A DNA stretch of 30,346 bases from CAZNEZ01 sp964572475 (lineage in GTDB: Bacteria; Bacillota; Clostridia; Lachnospirales; Lachnospiraceae), in the NCBI GenBank assembly GCA_964572475.1, contig CAZNEZ010000025.1, forward strand, positions 1 to 30,346, read 5' to 3'. Position 1 is the stretch's first letter, and each line of letters opens with the position of its first letter. The position numbers and the translations under genes are program-made. This document shows, in pieces, positions 22,941-30,254 of this stretch. The notes beneath the pieces were generated by a model that saw nothing but the letters and a program-made list of their open reading frames with translations, did not search any database and had not been told where the DNA came from.

Positions 22941-23378
22941 CTATAGTTTCTCATCGACAAGAATTCCGGCAAGTTCCCAAGCCTTTGCTATCATCTTAAG
23001 AGTTTTCTCAGGTGGCAGCTCTTTAATTACTTCCTTTGTATCCTTGTCTACTATCTTAATGGTTACTCTGTTAGTTGGTTCATTAATTCCAAATACACAT
23101 TCTGTATTGTCCAATTGTTTATTAATTTCTGCAACTGACTTTTTAATTCTATCATCTGTAAATGATTTTGCGGACTCCTTGTCCTCCATACTGCTGTCAT
23201 TATAATCGTTCTTGCCGTCAACAACTAAAGTATTCACTGCAATATCTTTTGAAGCATTATTGTCAACGCCACTTTTACTCTGTATTGGCTCCACCTGTTT
23301 TACTGTTGAATTGCTTTTTCCTGAAGCAGCAGTAGTCTGGAAGCTGGCTGTTACTCCTTTGATTGATTCTAGACCCAT
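22941..23378 (-). CDS. flaG: FlaG family flagellar protein
   Basis: 145 aa from the ATG at 23378, which has GGAGGTG 6 nt upstream; an in-frame ATG 15 nt earlier overlaps that site. The first 80 residues are low-complexity, rich in S, N and D. The conserved FlaG core is at the C-terminus: 'VAEINKQLDNTECVFGINEPTNRVTIKIVDKDTKEVIKELPPEKTLKMIAKAWELAGILVDEKL'-type sequence, with the IKELPPEK hallmark. FlaG is a small protein of the fliD-fliS operon, linked in other bacteria to control of filament length; its mechanism is poorly known. It starts the flaG-fliD-fliS unit, and a weak sigma-28-like site lies upstream. Confidence 0.9.
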   Translation of the reverse strand: MGLESIKGVTASFQTTAASGKSNSTVKQVEPIQSKSGVDNNASKDIAVNTLVVDGKNDYNDSSMEDKESAKSFTDDRIKKSVAEINKQLDNTECVFGINEPTNRVTIKIVDKDTKEVIKELPPEKTLKMIAKAWELAGILVDEKL

Positions 23379-23440
23379 TCTGTACACCTCCATGTGTATT
23401 GTGATATAACATTTGATTAACTTAATTAACTTTGCCTATT

Positions 23441-23467
23441 ATATCGTCATTATACTTAAAATAATTA
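23441..23467 (-). promoter_or_regulatory. Possible sigma-28 promoter of flaG-fliD
   Basis: On the minus strand TAAT (23464-23467), a 15-nt spacer and GACGATAT (23441-23448). Each box has at least one mismatch to consensus. Position before flaG, after csrA, is right for a late flagellar promoter. Confidence 0.4.
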
Positions 23468-23500
23468 ATAGTCATATAAATGTTTATCAATAACTATTAA
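23465..23500. repeat. Inverted repeat in the csrA-flaG gap
   Basis: TTAATAGT (23465-23472) and ACTATTAA (23493-23500) form perfect 8-bp arms around a 20-nt loop. The left arm overlaps the proposed -35. It could be an operator or a weak hairpin after csrA; there is no clear T run. Confidence 0.5.
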
Positions 23501-23508
23501 TACATCTG

Positions 23509-23724
23509 CTATTTAAGCTGCTTAAGAGCATCAAGTCCTACCGAACTTGCTGCCTCTTGATTGGATTCCTGAATTTGAACATATACTTCTTTTCTATAGA
23601 TTGGAACTGATTTAGGTGCTGTTATGCCAAGTTTAACCTGGTCCCCTTTTACCTCAATTATTGTAATCTCTATGTTATTATTTATAATTATTGCTTCATC
23701 TTTTTTTCTGGATAGTGCTAGCAT
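23509..23724 (-). CDS. csrA: Carbon storage regulator / flagellin translation repressor CsrA
   Basis: 71 aa from the ATG at 23724, which is 1 nt past the fliW stop and has GGTGAG 4 nt upstream; an ATG 12 nt earlier lies within fliW. 'MLALSRKKDEAIIINNNIEITIIEV' and 'VKLGITAPKSVPIYRKEVY' are the full CsrA fold, including the RNA-binding arginines near positions 6 and 44 (SRKK, YRKEVY). The dimer binds GGA in mRNA hairpins and blocks translation. Coupling with fliW matches the Firmicutes partner switch in which FliW, when not bound by flagellin, sequesters CsrA. The likely target is the flagellin leader at 19506-19537. Confidence 0.96.
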   Translation of the reverse strand: MLALSRKKDEAIIINNNIEITIIEVKGDQVKLGITAPKSVPIYRKEVYVQIQESNQEAASSVGLDALKQLK

Positions 23725-23725
23725 A

Positions 23726-24178
23726 TTACTCACCATCCTTTCCAGTTAATGCGTTGAAAATAGGATATTTTACAATATATTCCGCATCATCAACAATTAG
23801 CTGACATGCTTTAAGATTAACGGTATTGATAATTATCGGAGCTTTCAGATTAGCTGTAATCTTTTTAATATCTGTAGGAACTGTAACAGTCACAAGAACA
23901 AGCATCTCTTCAGGAACTATGCTCCCTAAAGGTTTTAACAATTCATCCTCAATAACAGGGTTATAATCCTCTTTGATTTTAAGTGGATCCATAATTGGAA
24001 GTGCAAGTTCTGGCTCTTCTACTGATTGTAACCATGAAATAATACTGTTTTCATCTTCTATATCATGTATTATAAGGTATCTTTTAAACTCGTCAAATCC
24101 TATAATTCCCTGTTCAAAAGTAATAACTTTATTATCATCAACCTCAATCTCACCAAATAATCTAGTATTTATATTCAT
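23726..24178 (-). CDS. fliW: Flagellar assembly factor FliW
   Basis: 150 aa from the ATG at 24178, with GGAG 6 nt upstream; an ATG 12 nt earlier overlaps the ribosome site. 'INTRLFGEIEVDDNKVITFEQGIIGFDEFKRYLII' and 'PELALPIMDP', with 'LVLVTVTVP...ITANLKAPIIIN', are the FliW signature. FliW binds either flagellin or CsrA; free flagellin releases CsrA from inhibition or the reverse, coupling flagellin synthesis to export. It follows flgL by 29 nt and precedes csrA by 1 nt. The order flgM-flgN-flgK-flgL-fliW-csrA is the same as in B. subtilis, apart from the extra flgK. Confidence 0.96.
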   Translation of the reverse strand: MNINTRLFGEIEVDDNKVITFEQGIIGFDEFKRYLIIHDIEDENSIISWLQSVEEPELALPIMDPLKIKEDYNPVIEDELLKPLGSIVPEEMLVLVTVTVPTDIKKITANLKAPIIINTVNLKACQLIVDDAEYIVKYPIFNALTGKDGE

Positions 24179-24207
24179 ATATTTCTCCATTTCTGCTTAT
24201 AAGCATT

Positions 24208-25665
24208 CTAAATGTAATCAAGTAAAGAATTCTTTACAACTTTTGCTGCTGCCGCAAGAGACGCATCATATACTTCACTTGCTGCTTTAAACTGAATTGC
24301 TATTTCTGCTACATTTACTTCTTCATTCTTACTCTTTAAATCTTCAACACTAAGCTTTTGTGATTTAAGTCTTGTTTCATTAAGCGTAAGTCTTGTTTCT
24401 CTTGCACCTATATCAGCCGTTGCAAGTGTTATCTTTTCCTGATGCTTGGTAAATTTGGTTATTCCTTTTGAAAATGCATCTCCCATATTGGATTTTGCAT
24501 AATCATATTCCATATTAGCTGCATCTATCATCGTTTGAATCTTTGCTTTTTCTGAATCAGTAGATGCATCCGAAAGCATTGTATTGAGATTAGATAATTT
24601 TGTTTCTATATCTGATACTGCCTGTACTGCCTCTGTTAATTCATCAATATCTCTTGTCATTGCATGTGTAAATACATCTTTTCCAAGGGTATTAACCTGA
24701 AGTGTCTGATTAAAATTAATAGTATAATTAATCGGTTGGTCTTGTGCAGTATACGTAATCTGTTCTTCTGGATTTGATGAAGTTATATTCTTACAGTCAA
24801 AATAATGTTCTGGTCTAAGTTCACCCTTGTCAAATCCATCTTTTTCATATGTTATTGAAAAATCCGAACATTCCTTTATTGAATCATATGCTCCTGATCC
24901 AAATACTATCTCACCTGTCTCTGGTATAAATACTATTTCATTTTCGTCAGGTTGATATACACTGTCTCCATTTGCTGCAAGTGATTTTGTAACAAACTGC
25001 ACATCATCTAGAAGATCTGGCATTGCGCTAAACGCTATACCAGTAGTTGCAAGACTATCATATGCAATCCTAACTCTTTTAACATCAATGTTTTGTACAC
25101 TACTTGTAAGTGTCGTTTCAACCTTAGATGTATCAACGCTTCCCGTAAGCTTCTTAACAGTTTCTATATTATTAAAGTCAAAGCTTTCCTTGATTGAATA
25201 CTTAGTATCAGGCTCATCTGATGTAAATGTCATCGTTGAATCTGTTTTATATCCGGTAAATATAGTTCTTCCAGCATAATCTGCATTTGCATCTGAATAT
25301 ACCTGATCTCTGTACTTTTTAAGAGTCTGAATCAGATTATCTCTATTGCTTGAATCATAATAATCATTTACACCTTGATTACAGTCATAGATAATATCTT
25401 TCATTATACTTGTAACACTATCAAGTGAATCTTCCGTTAATTCCAGCCATGACCTTGCATCAGGGATATTCTTGTCCAAATACTGACCAATTTCAGAATA
25501 TGTTGCTCTAAGTCTTAATGCTCTGATGGCAACAATAGGATCTTCAGAAGGTCTTTGTATCTTCTTTTCAGATGACAGCTGAGTATTCAGCTTATCAGTT
25601 AAGGTCTTATTTATATTGATATTGGTTAACGAATTATTTATCATAATATTATTGGTAATTCTCAT
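24208..25665 (-). CDS. flgL: Hook-filament junction protein FlgL
   Basis: 485 aa, rather long for the family (often 300-400). The N-terminus 'RITNNIMINNSLTNININKTLTDKLNTQLSSEKKIQRPSEDP' is the D0/D1 flagellin-like region of FlgL, with 'ADYAGRTIFTGYKTDS' typical of FlgL. The C-terminus 'ARETRLTLNETRLKSQKLSVEDLKSKNEEVNVAEIAIQFKAASEVYDASLAAAAKVVKNSLLDYI' completes the D1/D0 helices. The middle (about 150-330) is an enlarged surface domain. FlgL joins FlgK at the hook-filament junction and is carried by FlgN. An AGAGG site lies before the ATG, and the second flgK ends 14 nt upstream. Confidence 0.95.
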   Translation of the reverse strand: MRITNNIMINNSLTNININKTLTDKLNTQLSSEKKIQRPSEDPIVAIRALRLRATYSEIGQYLDKNIPDARSWLELTEDSLDSVTSIMKDIIYDCNQGVNDYYDSSNRDNLIQTLKKYRDQVYSDANADYAGRTIFTGYKTDSTMTFTSDEPDTKYSIKESFDFNNIETVKKLTGSVDTSKVETTLTSSVQNIDVKRVRIAYDSLATTGIAFSAMPDLLDDVQFVTKSLAANGDSVYQPDENEIVFIPETGEIVFGSGAYDSIKECSDFSITYEKDGFDKGELRPEHYFDCKNITSSNPEEQITYTAQDQPINYTINFNQTLQVNTLGKDVFTHAMTRDIDELTEAVQAVSDIETKLSNLNTMLSDASTDSEKAKIQTMIDAANMEYDYAKSNMGDAFSKGITKFTKHQEKITLATADIGARETRLTLNETRLKSQKLSVEDLKSKNEEVNVAEIAIQFKAASEVYDASLAAAAKVVKNSLLDYI

Positions 25666-25679
25666 ATGCTGCCTCTTTT

Positions 25680-27161
25680 CTATACACCAGTTCCATTGAT
25701 GAGCTTGTCATAAATCTCATTCATTACTGATATCATCTTTGCTGAAAGATTATAAGATTCCTGAAACTTAACTAAATTCATTGCTTCTTCATCACCATCT
25801 ACGCCAGATATTGATAATCTTTGGTTAGTAATAGTTGACTTAAGATTCTTGTAATTTGATTCCAAAGTCTGTGCCTTTTTACAATCTATTGAGATTTCTG
25901 ATACAATAGACTGTAGATATTCTGTAGCTGATCCACCTTGATAATTTTTTGCATCCTTTAATGCAATCAACTTTTCAACCAGATCTGCCCCTCCTTCTCC
26001 ATCTACTACTGATGTTGATGTAGCCATAAGTGATGGATTTTTAACAATGTCGGGGTTAACTTGGTATGTGCCGTTCTCACTTTTCAAAAAGAATGGAACA
26101 TCGGCTGTTGAATTTCCCGATAAATCTTGTCCACTTTGTTGAACCTCATTAAACTCTGATGTAAACTCATCAAGAAATGCATTAATCTTGCCTATATAAT
26201 ACGGAACACCTTTACAGTTTACGCTGACAGAATTATCATTTCCTGTTTCTACTGTTCCATTGTTACCATCTCTAATCTGCATAAGCGAAGCTAGTTCACC
26301 ACTATATCCTTCTGCAACTGGGTCAAATGTATCTCCATATGACCATTTAATATCATATAAACCAGCTGCATCCGTTGAAGTATTTAGGTCTTTTCTGCTT
26401 TTTACTTCTAACGTATAGTAATCATAGCTGTTAACAAGTGTTTTCCCACCTATTTTAACTGTGAAATCTGTCTTTCCATTATCGTAAGTAACTTCATTTA
26501 CGGATATTGGAACAATAGCCGAAAGCTGGTCTAATAATAAGGCTCTCCTATCTCTAAGGTCATTAGCGTTTGTTCCATTCATTTCTATAGTGTTAATCTG
26601 TCTGTTAAGTGTAGTTAGACTTGCTGCAATTGTATTTATTTCATCTACTTTATTACTTACTTCCTGGTTAACATCCACCTGCGTGTTAGTCAGATTATTC
26701 TTTATCTCTTTAAAATAATCAATCAAGCTTTGTGCATAATTAATTGTTGCATTCCTATAGGTATTGTCAGCAGGTGTTCCCTTTAAACTTTCTAATGAAT
26801 TAAATAGATTTTGATATTCTGTTGTAAATCCATCAATATCCATTTCATTAAAATAATCCTCTACTTGAAGTTCATAATATGCTTTTGTACTCTGCTCGCC
26901 TAACTTATTATTGTTATTCCAGTATTTAACATCATAATATTCATCTCTTGACTGTGTAATCTCATTAACTACTACACCGCTTCCGATTGTTCCATATTCC
27001 TGATATATTCTTATTGCATCTCCAGCTGACTGTGATGCGGACTGTTTACAATAACCTTCTGTACGCTCATTTGAGATATTATGTCCTGTTACATTAAGTG
27101 CAGTATTAGCAGCAAATAGTCCACTAGTTGCTATTGAAAGTCCAAAAAATGTATTTGGCAT
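25680..27161 (-). CDS. flgK: Hook-filament junction protein FlgK, second copy
   Basis: 493 aa. 'FFGLSIATSGLFAANTALNVTGHNISNERTEGYCKQ' is the FlgK N-terminus. 'LRDRRALLLDQLSAIVPISV' is the FlgK-specific 'RD.RD.ALDQLS' region, and 'NLVKFQESYNLSAKMISVMNEIYDKLINGTGV' the C-terminal D0 helix. It follows the first flgK by 16 nt and differs from it strongly (short N-terminal identity only), so it is an old duplicate or a specialised hook-associated protein rather than a recent copy. The pair probably forms two successive rings of the junction, or one replaces the other under some conditions; both ideas are inference. Confidence 0.9.
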   Translation of the reverse strand: MPNTFFGLSIATSGLFAANTALNVTGHNISNERTEGYCKQSASQSAGDAIRIYQEYGTIGSGVVVNEITQSRDEYYDVKYWNNNNKLGEQSTKAYYELQVEDYFNEMDIDGFTTEYQNLFNSLESLKGTPADNTYRNATINYAQSLIDYFKEIKNNLTNTQVDVNQEVSNKVDEINTIAASLTTLNRQINTIEMNGTNANDLRDRRALLLDQLSAIVPISVNEVTYDNGKTDFTVKIGGKTLVNSYDYYTLEVKSRKDLNTSTDAAGLYDIKWSYGDTFDPVAEGYSGELASLMQIRDGNNGTVETGNDNSVSVNCKGVPYYIGKINAFLDEFTSEFNEVQQSGQDLSGNSTADVPFFLKSENGTYQVNPDIVKNPSLMATSTSVVDGEGGADLVEKLIALKDAKNYQGGSATEYLQSIVSEISIDCKKAQTLESNYKNLKSTITNQRLSISGVDGDEEAMNLVKFQESYNLSAKMISVMNEIYDKLINGTGV

Positions 27162-27177
27162 TAGTAATCACTTCCTT

Positions 27178-28995
27178 CTATGCTCCAAGTCTGGAGATTA
27201 TGTGGTCAAGCATATCGCTTATTACGTTTATGTATCTCGATGAGGCATTATAAGCATTTTGGAATTTCATCATATTTGTAAGTTCCTCTTCTGAAGAAAC
27301 TCCTGTCTGGCTTTGCCTCTTAGCGTCAATATTTGAAGTAACCGAAACCTGATTAGTCGATACCTTCTCATATAAGCTGCCTGTATTAGCTATTGTTCCA
27401 ATAAGGGCATTATAATAATCCGAAAAATTCTTAGCTGTAAGATTATCTGGATTAAGATTAGCAAATGGAGTTTCCCATGCATCTATTAATGCTTGTCCTG
27501 CTGCCATATCCATATCGCCTGATTGTGTTGTAAATGGTAATTTGGAATAATCTGCAAGTACATTTTGATTAATCTCTAGATTGCCCAGCTTATATAATGA
27601 TTTTGTTCCAAATTCATTAGTATCATTATAGATATATATTGTCTTACCTGTAGCATCTGTTGCCTTTGTATATCTTTGCGTATCTGACCTTGAAAATAGC
27701 TCTTCTCCTACTGTCTTATCTGCATCACTACCTGTAGAGCAATTATCCGTATCCAAAATTCTAAGTTCCGTTCCTGATGGATATGTAACTGTTGTTCCAT
27801 CTTCTAGAGTATATGTTGTATCGCTTGTTAATGTCTTAGTAACTTCTGGACAGAGAACTTTATTAATTGCTTCAGCTATTCCATTGATTAGCTGGTCAAA
27901 CATTGCCTGTGTTTCCATAATTGACGAATATCCAACAGTTCCTTCATATTCTTTAACTTCTTGTTCATATTCTTCATATTTTTTGTAATAATCTGTAATT
28001 GCTGCTTTAAATTCATCTTCTGATGCATAATCACTTTCTACTGGTTTAACAGGTTCATGCGGTATTGTGCTGTAATCCGCAATATAATCACCTCTTGCCA
28101 TCAACAATCCTTTTAATGAACCTATATCATTGCCTTTAGCTGTTGAAGTTTCAAGGTCTAAATAGTAAACTTCCTGATTATTAAGGTGTGGCCATACAAC
28201 TGATAAATACTCTGAATCTTTATCTGTATCCAATTGAGCCGTTCCCATTGGAAACACTGTATTTTCTGTAACAAATGCTGTTCCTTCTATCTTAACGGTT
28301 ACACAACCGTTTATGTCTTCTTCATATTGTATTCCAACATACTGTGATAACTGATCTAACGCATTATCTCTTTTATCTCTAAGATCATTAGCAGCTTCAA
28401 TACCTGATGCTTCTGTTACTACAATCTGTTTATTGAGTGTTGAAATAGTATTTCCTAAGTTATTTATTTTGTCAATATATCCTTGAACCTTTGTATTTAA
28501 AGTTTCCTGATATGATTTTAAATCGCTATAAATTGCATTAGCTCTTGTTAAAAATGCTTCGGAACACATAACTAATGCTGACCTTGCTACCGTACTATTA
28601 GGCTGTGTTGCCACTGTACTTATAGCTGAATACAGGTCTTTTAACGAGTCCTGAAAAGCAACTCCTTCCAGTTCTCCAAATATTGATTCTACCTCTTCTA
28701 CCGCTGTATACTGTGAGTTGTAAAATCCTTCTCTTCCACTCTCTGTTCTATATGACATATCAAGGAAATAATCCCTCAAATGTCTCGTATCATCTGATGT
28801 CACGCCTAAACCAACCTGGTAAACATTGTTAGCTCCAAGTTTAATTGTCTGGTAGTTTTTATCCTGATATGATACTTGTTGTCTTACATATCCTGCTGTA
28901 TATACATTTGCTAAGTTGTGAGATGTAACATTAAGTCCTGTCTGGCTTGACTGTAAGCCTGACACACCCACATAAATTCCTGTCATCAATGACAT
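27178..28995 (-). CDS. flgK: Hook-filament junction protein FlgK, first copy, with acidic insertion
   Basis: 605 aa. The N-terminus 'GIYVGVSGLQSSQTGLNVTSHNLANVYTAGYVRQQVSY' and the region 'AANDLRDKRDNALDQLSQYVGI' are clear FlgK features, and the C-terminus 'NMMKFQNAYNASSRYINVISDMLDHIISRLGA' is the D0 helix. Residues about 303-355 are a proline, glutamate and tyrosine-rich helical insertion ('EPVKPVESDYASEDEF', 'YYKKYEEYEQEVKEYEG') not typical of FlgK. Ribosome site GGAGGAATGGTGATATT before the ATG is strong. FlgN, 43 nt upstream, is its chaperone. The next gene is a second FlgK. It is exported by the flagellar type III system, with no Sec signal. Confidence 0.93.
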   Translation of the reverse strand: MSLMTGIYVGVSGLQSSQTGLNVTSHNLANVYTAGYVRQQVSYQDKNYQTIKLGANNVYQVGLGVTSDDTRHLRDYFLDMSYRTESGREGFYNSQYTAVEEVESIFGELEGVAFQDSLKDLYSAISTVATQPNSTVARSALVMCSEAFLTRANAIYSDLKSYQETLNTKVQGYIDKINNLGNTISTLNKQIVVTEASGIEAANDLRDKRDNALDQLSQYVGIQYEEDINGCVTVKIEGTAFVTENTVFPMGTAQLDTDKDSEYLSVVWPHLNNQEVYYLDLETSTAKGNDIGSLKGLLMARGDYIADYSTIPHEPVKPVESDYASEDEFKAAITDYYKKYEEYEQEVKEYEGTVGYSSIMETQAMFDQLINGIAEAINKVLCPEVTKTLTSDTTYTLEDGTTVTYPSGTELRILDTDNCSTGSDADKTVGEELFSRSDTQRYTKATDATGKTIYIYNDTNEFGTKSLYKLGNLEINQNVLADYSKLPFTTQSGDMDMAAGQALIDAWETPFANLNPDNLTAKNFSDYYNALIGTIANTGSLYEKVSTNQVSVTSNIDAKRQSQTGVSSEEELTNMMKFQNAYNASSRYINVISDMLDHIISRLGA

Positions 28996-29014
28996 AATAT
29001 CACCATTCCTCCAT

Positions 29015-29036
29015 AGTGCTTAACTCTTCAAGCACT
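29015..29036 (-). promoter_or_regulatory. Stem-loop between flgN and flgK
   Basis: AGTGCTT and AAGCACT (29030-29036 and 29015-29021) form a perfect 7-bp stem with an 8-nt loop, starting 2 nt after the flgN stop and ending just before the flgK GGAGG. No T run follows, so it is not a terminator. It may affect mRNA processing or flgK translation. Confidence 0.55.
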
Positions 29037-29038
29037 AA

Positions 29039-29551
29039 TTATTGCTTAGCATCAAATCCGCTGCTTGCTCCTGAAGCATTAACATTGTATGCATCTTTTG
29101 AGTAGTTTGCTGTCTCTGGTCCCTGATATATACTTTTAAATAAATTCATATTAAATTCGGACATCTCTAATGATTCCTTAACCAGATTCTTATTCATCTC
29201 ATTAACAGTCATAACCTTTTTAAGCGTAAGTTTTAACTTTTCATGAACATCAGCAAGCATCTTTTGCTCTTGTTCCTGTCCTTTAAGAACCTCTATTATC
29301 ATTCTTACATTGAGTCCTTCTGGGTCCTGATTAAGGACTTTAGCAATACTTTTAGTTGCCTCCATCCTTTTATGTTCCAGATTAGTAATCCTATCAAGAT
29401 ATAGCTGTTCTTGCTGAACAATATCTTCTAATTTCTTTAGGTCACCTTCAACTATTATTGGAGTCTTTTTCTGAGATATCTCATAAAGCCTTGAATATTC
29501 TGTATTTTCTTCATCTAATACATTAATTAAATCATCAATTAAACTTGCCAC
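29039..29551 (-). CDS. flgN: Flagellar chaperone FlgN
   Basis: 170 aa starting at GTG (29551), with GAGAGG 8 nt upstream. The protein is helical and charged, with the FlgN pattern 'SLIDDLINVLDEENTEYSRLYEISQKKTPIIVEGDLKKLEDIVQQEQLYLDRITNLEHKR'-like N-terminal helices and a second bundle ('MIIEVLKGQEQEQKMLADVHEKLKLTLKKV'). FlgN holds FlgK and FlgL for export. The stop of flgM lies in the ribosome site, 12 nt upstream. The C-terminal 20 residues are low-complexity (N, A, S, G) and probably disordered. Order flgM-flgN-flgK supports the call. Confidence 0.9.
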   Translation of the reverse strand: MASLIDDLINVLDEENTEYSRLYEISQKKTPIIVEGDLKKLEDIVQQEQLYLDRITNLEHKRMEATKSIAKVLNQDPEGLNVRMIIEVLKGQEQEQKMLADVHEKLKLTLKKVMTVNEMNKNLVKESLEMSEFNMNLFKSIYQGPETANYSKDAYNVNASGASSGFDAKQ

Positions 29552-29563
29552 TTAAATTACCTC

Positions 29564-29833
29564 TCAGATTCCAAACTGTTCCATTAACTTACTTGCAAAA
29601 CTATCAGCATCTACCTCATAATTTCCGCTTTCGATTTGTGCTTTCAAACTAGCTACTTTATCTTCGCGAATATCAGGGCTGTTATTAACTGCTTGTTTTG
29701 CCACTTGGATATCCTTTCCAATGTCAGATATCTCAAAATTGTCTCTTCCACTTACTTTTGCTGTTGCCTGTGTCTTAACTTTACTATTTGTCTTGTAGAT
29801 TTGACTTATTTGATTATAAGCATCAATACGCAT
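29564..29833 (-). CDS. flgM: Anti-sigma-28 factor FlgM
   Basis: 89 aa, the usual FlgM length. 'MRIDAYNQISQIYK' is the common Firmicutes FlgM start, and the C-terminal half ('DIREDKVASLKAQIESGNYEVDADSFASKLMEQF') is the conserved sigma-28-binding region. FlgM blocks sigma-28 until the hook is finished and it is exported or otherwise removed. GGAGG lies 8 nt before the ATG. The gene opens the flgM-to-csrA unit and has its own sigma-28 promoter, giving negative feedback. No sigD/fliA gene is in the window. Confidence 0.95.
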   Translation of the reverse strand: MRIDAYNQISQIYKTNSKVKTQATAKVSGRDNFEISDIGKDIQVAKQAVNNSPDIREDKVASLKAQIESGNYEVDADSFASKLMEQFGI

Positions 29834-29866
29834 AAGATTGTCCTCCTTTTCTATTCTATACTAAGT

Positions 29867-29893
29867 TTATCGGAAGTTTTTCATATTACTTTA
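29867..29893 (-). promoter_or_regulatory. Sigma-28 promoter of flgM-flgN-flgK-flgK-flgL-fliW-csrA
   Basis: On the minus strand TAAA (29890-29893), a 15-nt spacer and TCCGATAA (29867-29874), nearly identical to the sigma-28 consensus and to the flagellin promoter. Confidence 0.9.
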
Positions 29894-30038
29894 GCATATT
29901 ATTTCATTTATTGAAATTTAGCCTAACTATAACTAAATCTACAAGAATATCCTAGCTTCAATTTAACTACTTATGCCACTTTTTTTGCAAACACGTACAC
30001 GTAAATTTTTCAATACATCATCATGGTATCTTACCTGC

Positions 30039-30254
30039 CTATTTCTTCTTTTCTTCGTATTCTTGCGCCAATTCCTCTGCTAGATATTCATCACTTCGGC
30101 AATGCATATCTGAAATTCCTTCACTCACTTCTTTGTAAACCTCTGATGTATAGAAGAAATCCAGTGCTTCCTCTACAGTAATATTCTGTTCCTTTGCAAA
30201 AAGGTCAATCACTCTGGTATATTTCTTCTGTAATAAAATTTTATTAGCTTTCAT
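30039..30254 (-). CDS. Small DUF3791-like protein
   Basis: 71 aa, with GAGG 9 nt before the ATG. 'VIDLFAKEQNITVEEALDFFYTSEVYKEV' followed by 'SDMHCRSDEYLAEELAQEY' resembles the DUF3791 family, small proteins often paired with DUF3990 (predicted ADP-ribosyltransferase-like) genes in clostridia. That pairing suggests a toxin-antitoxin or defence module, but it is not proven here. The start overlaps the end of a possible upstream frame cut by the window edge. The gene does not belong to the flagellar unit, which starts from its own sigma-28 promoter downstream. Family call is from memory of the motif and only moderately sure. Confidence 0.6.
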   Translation of the reverse strand: MKANKILLQKKYTRVIDLFAKEQNITVEEALDFFYTSEVYKEVSEGISDMHCRSDEYLAEELAQEYEEKKK

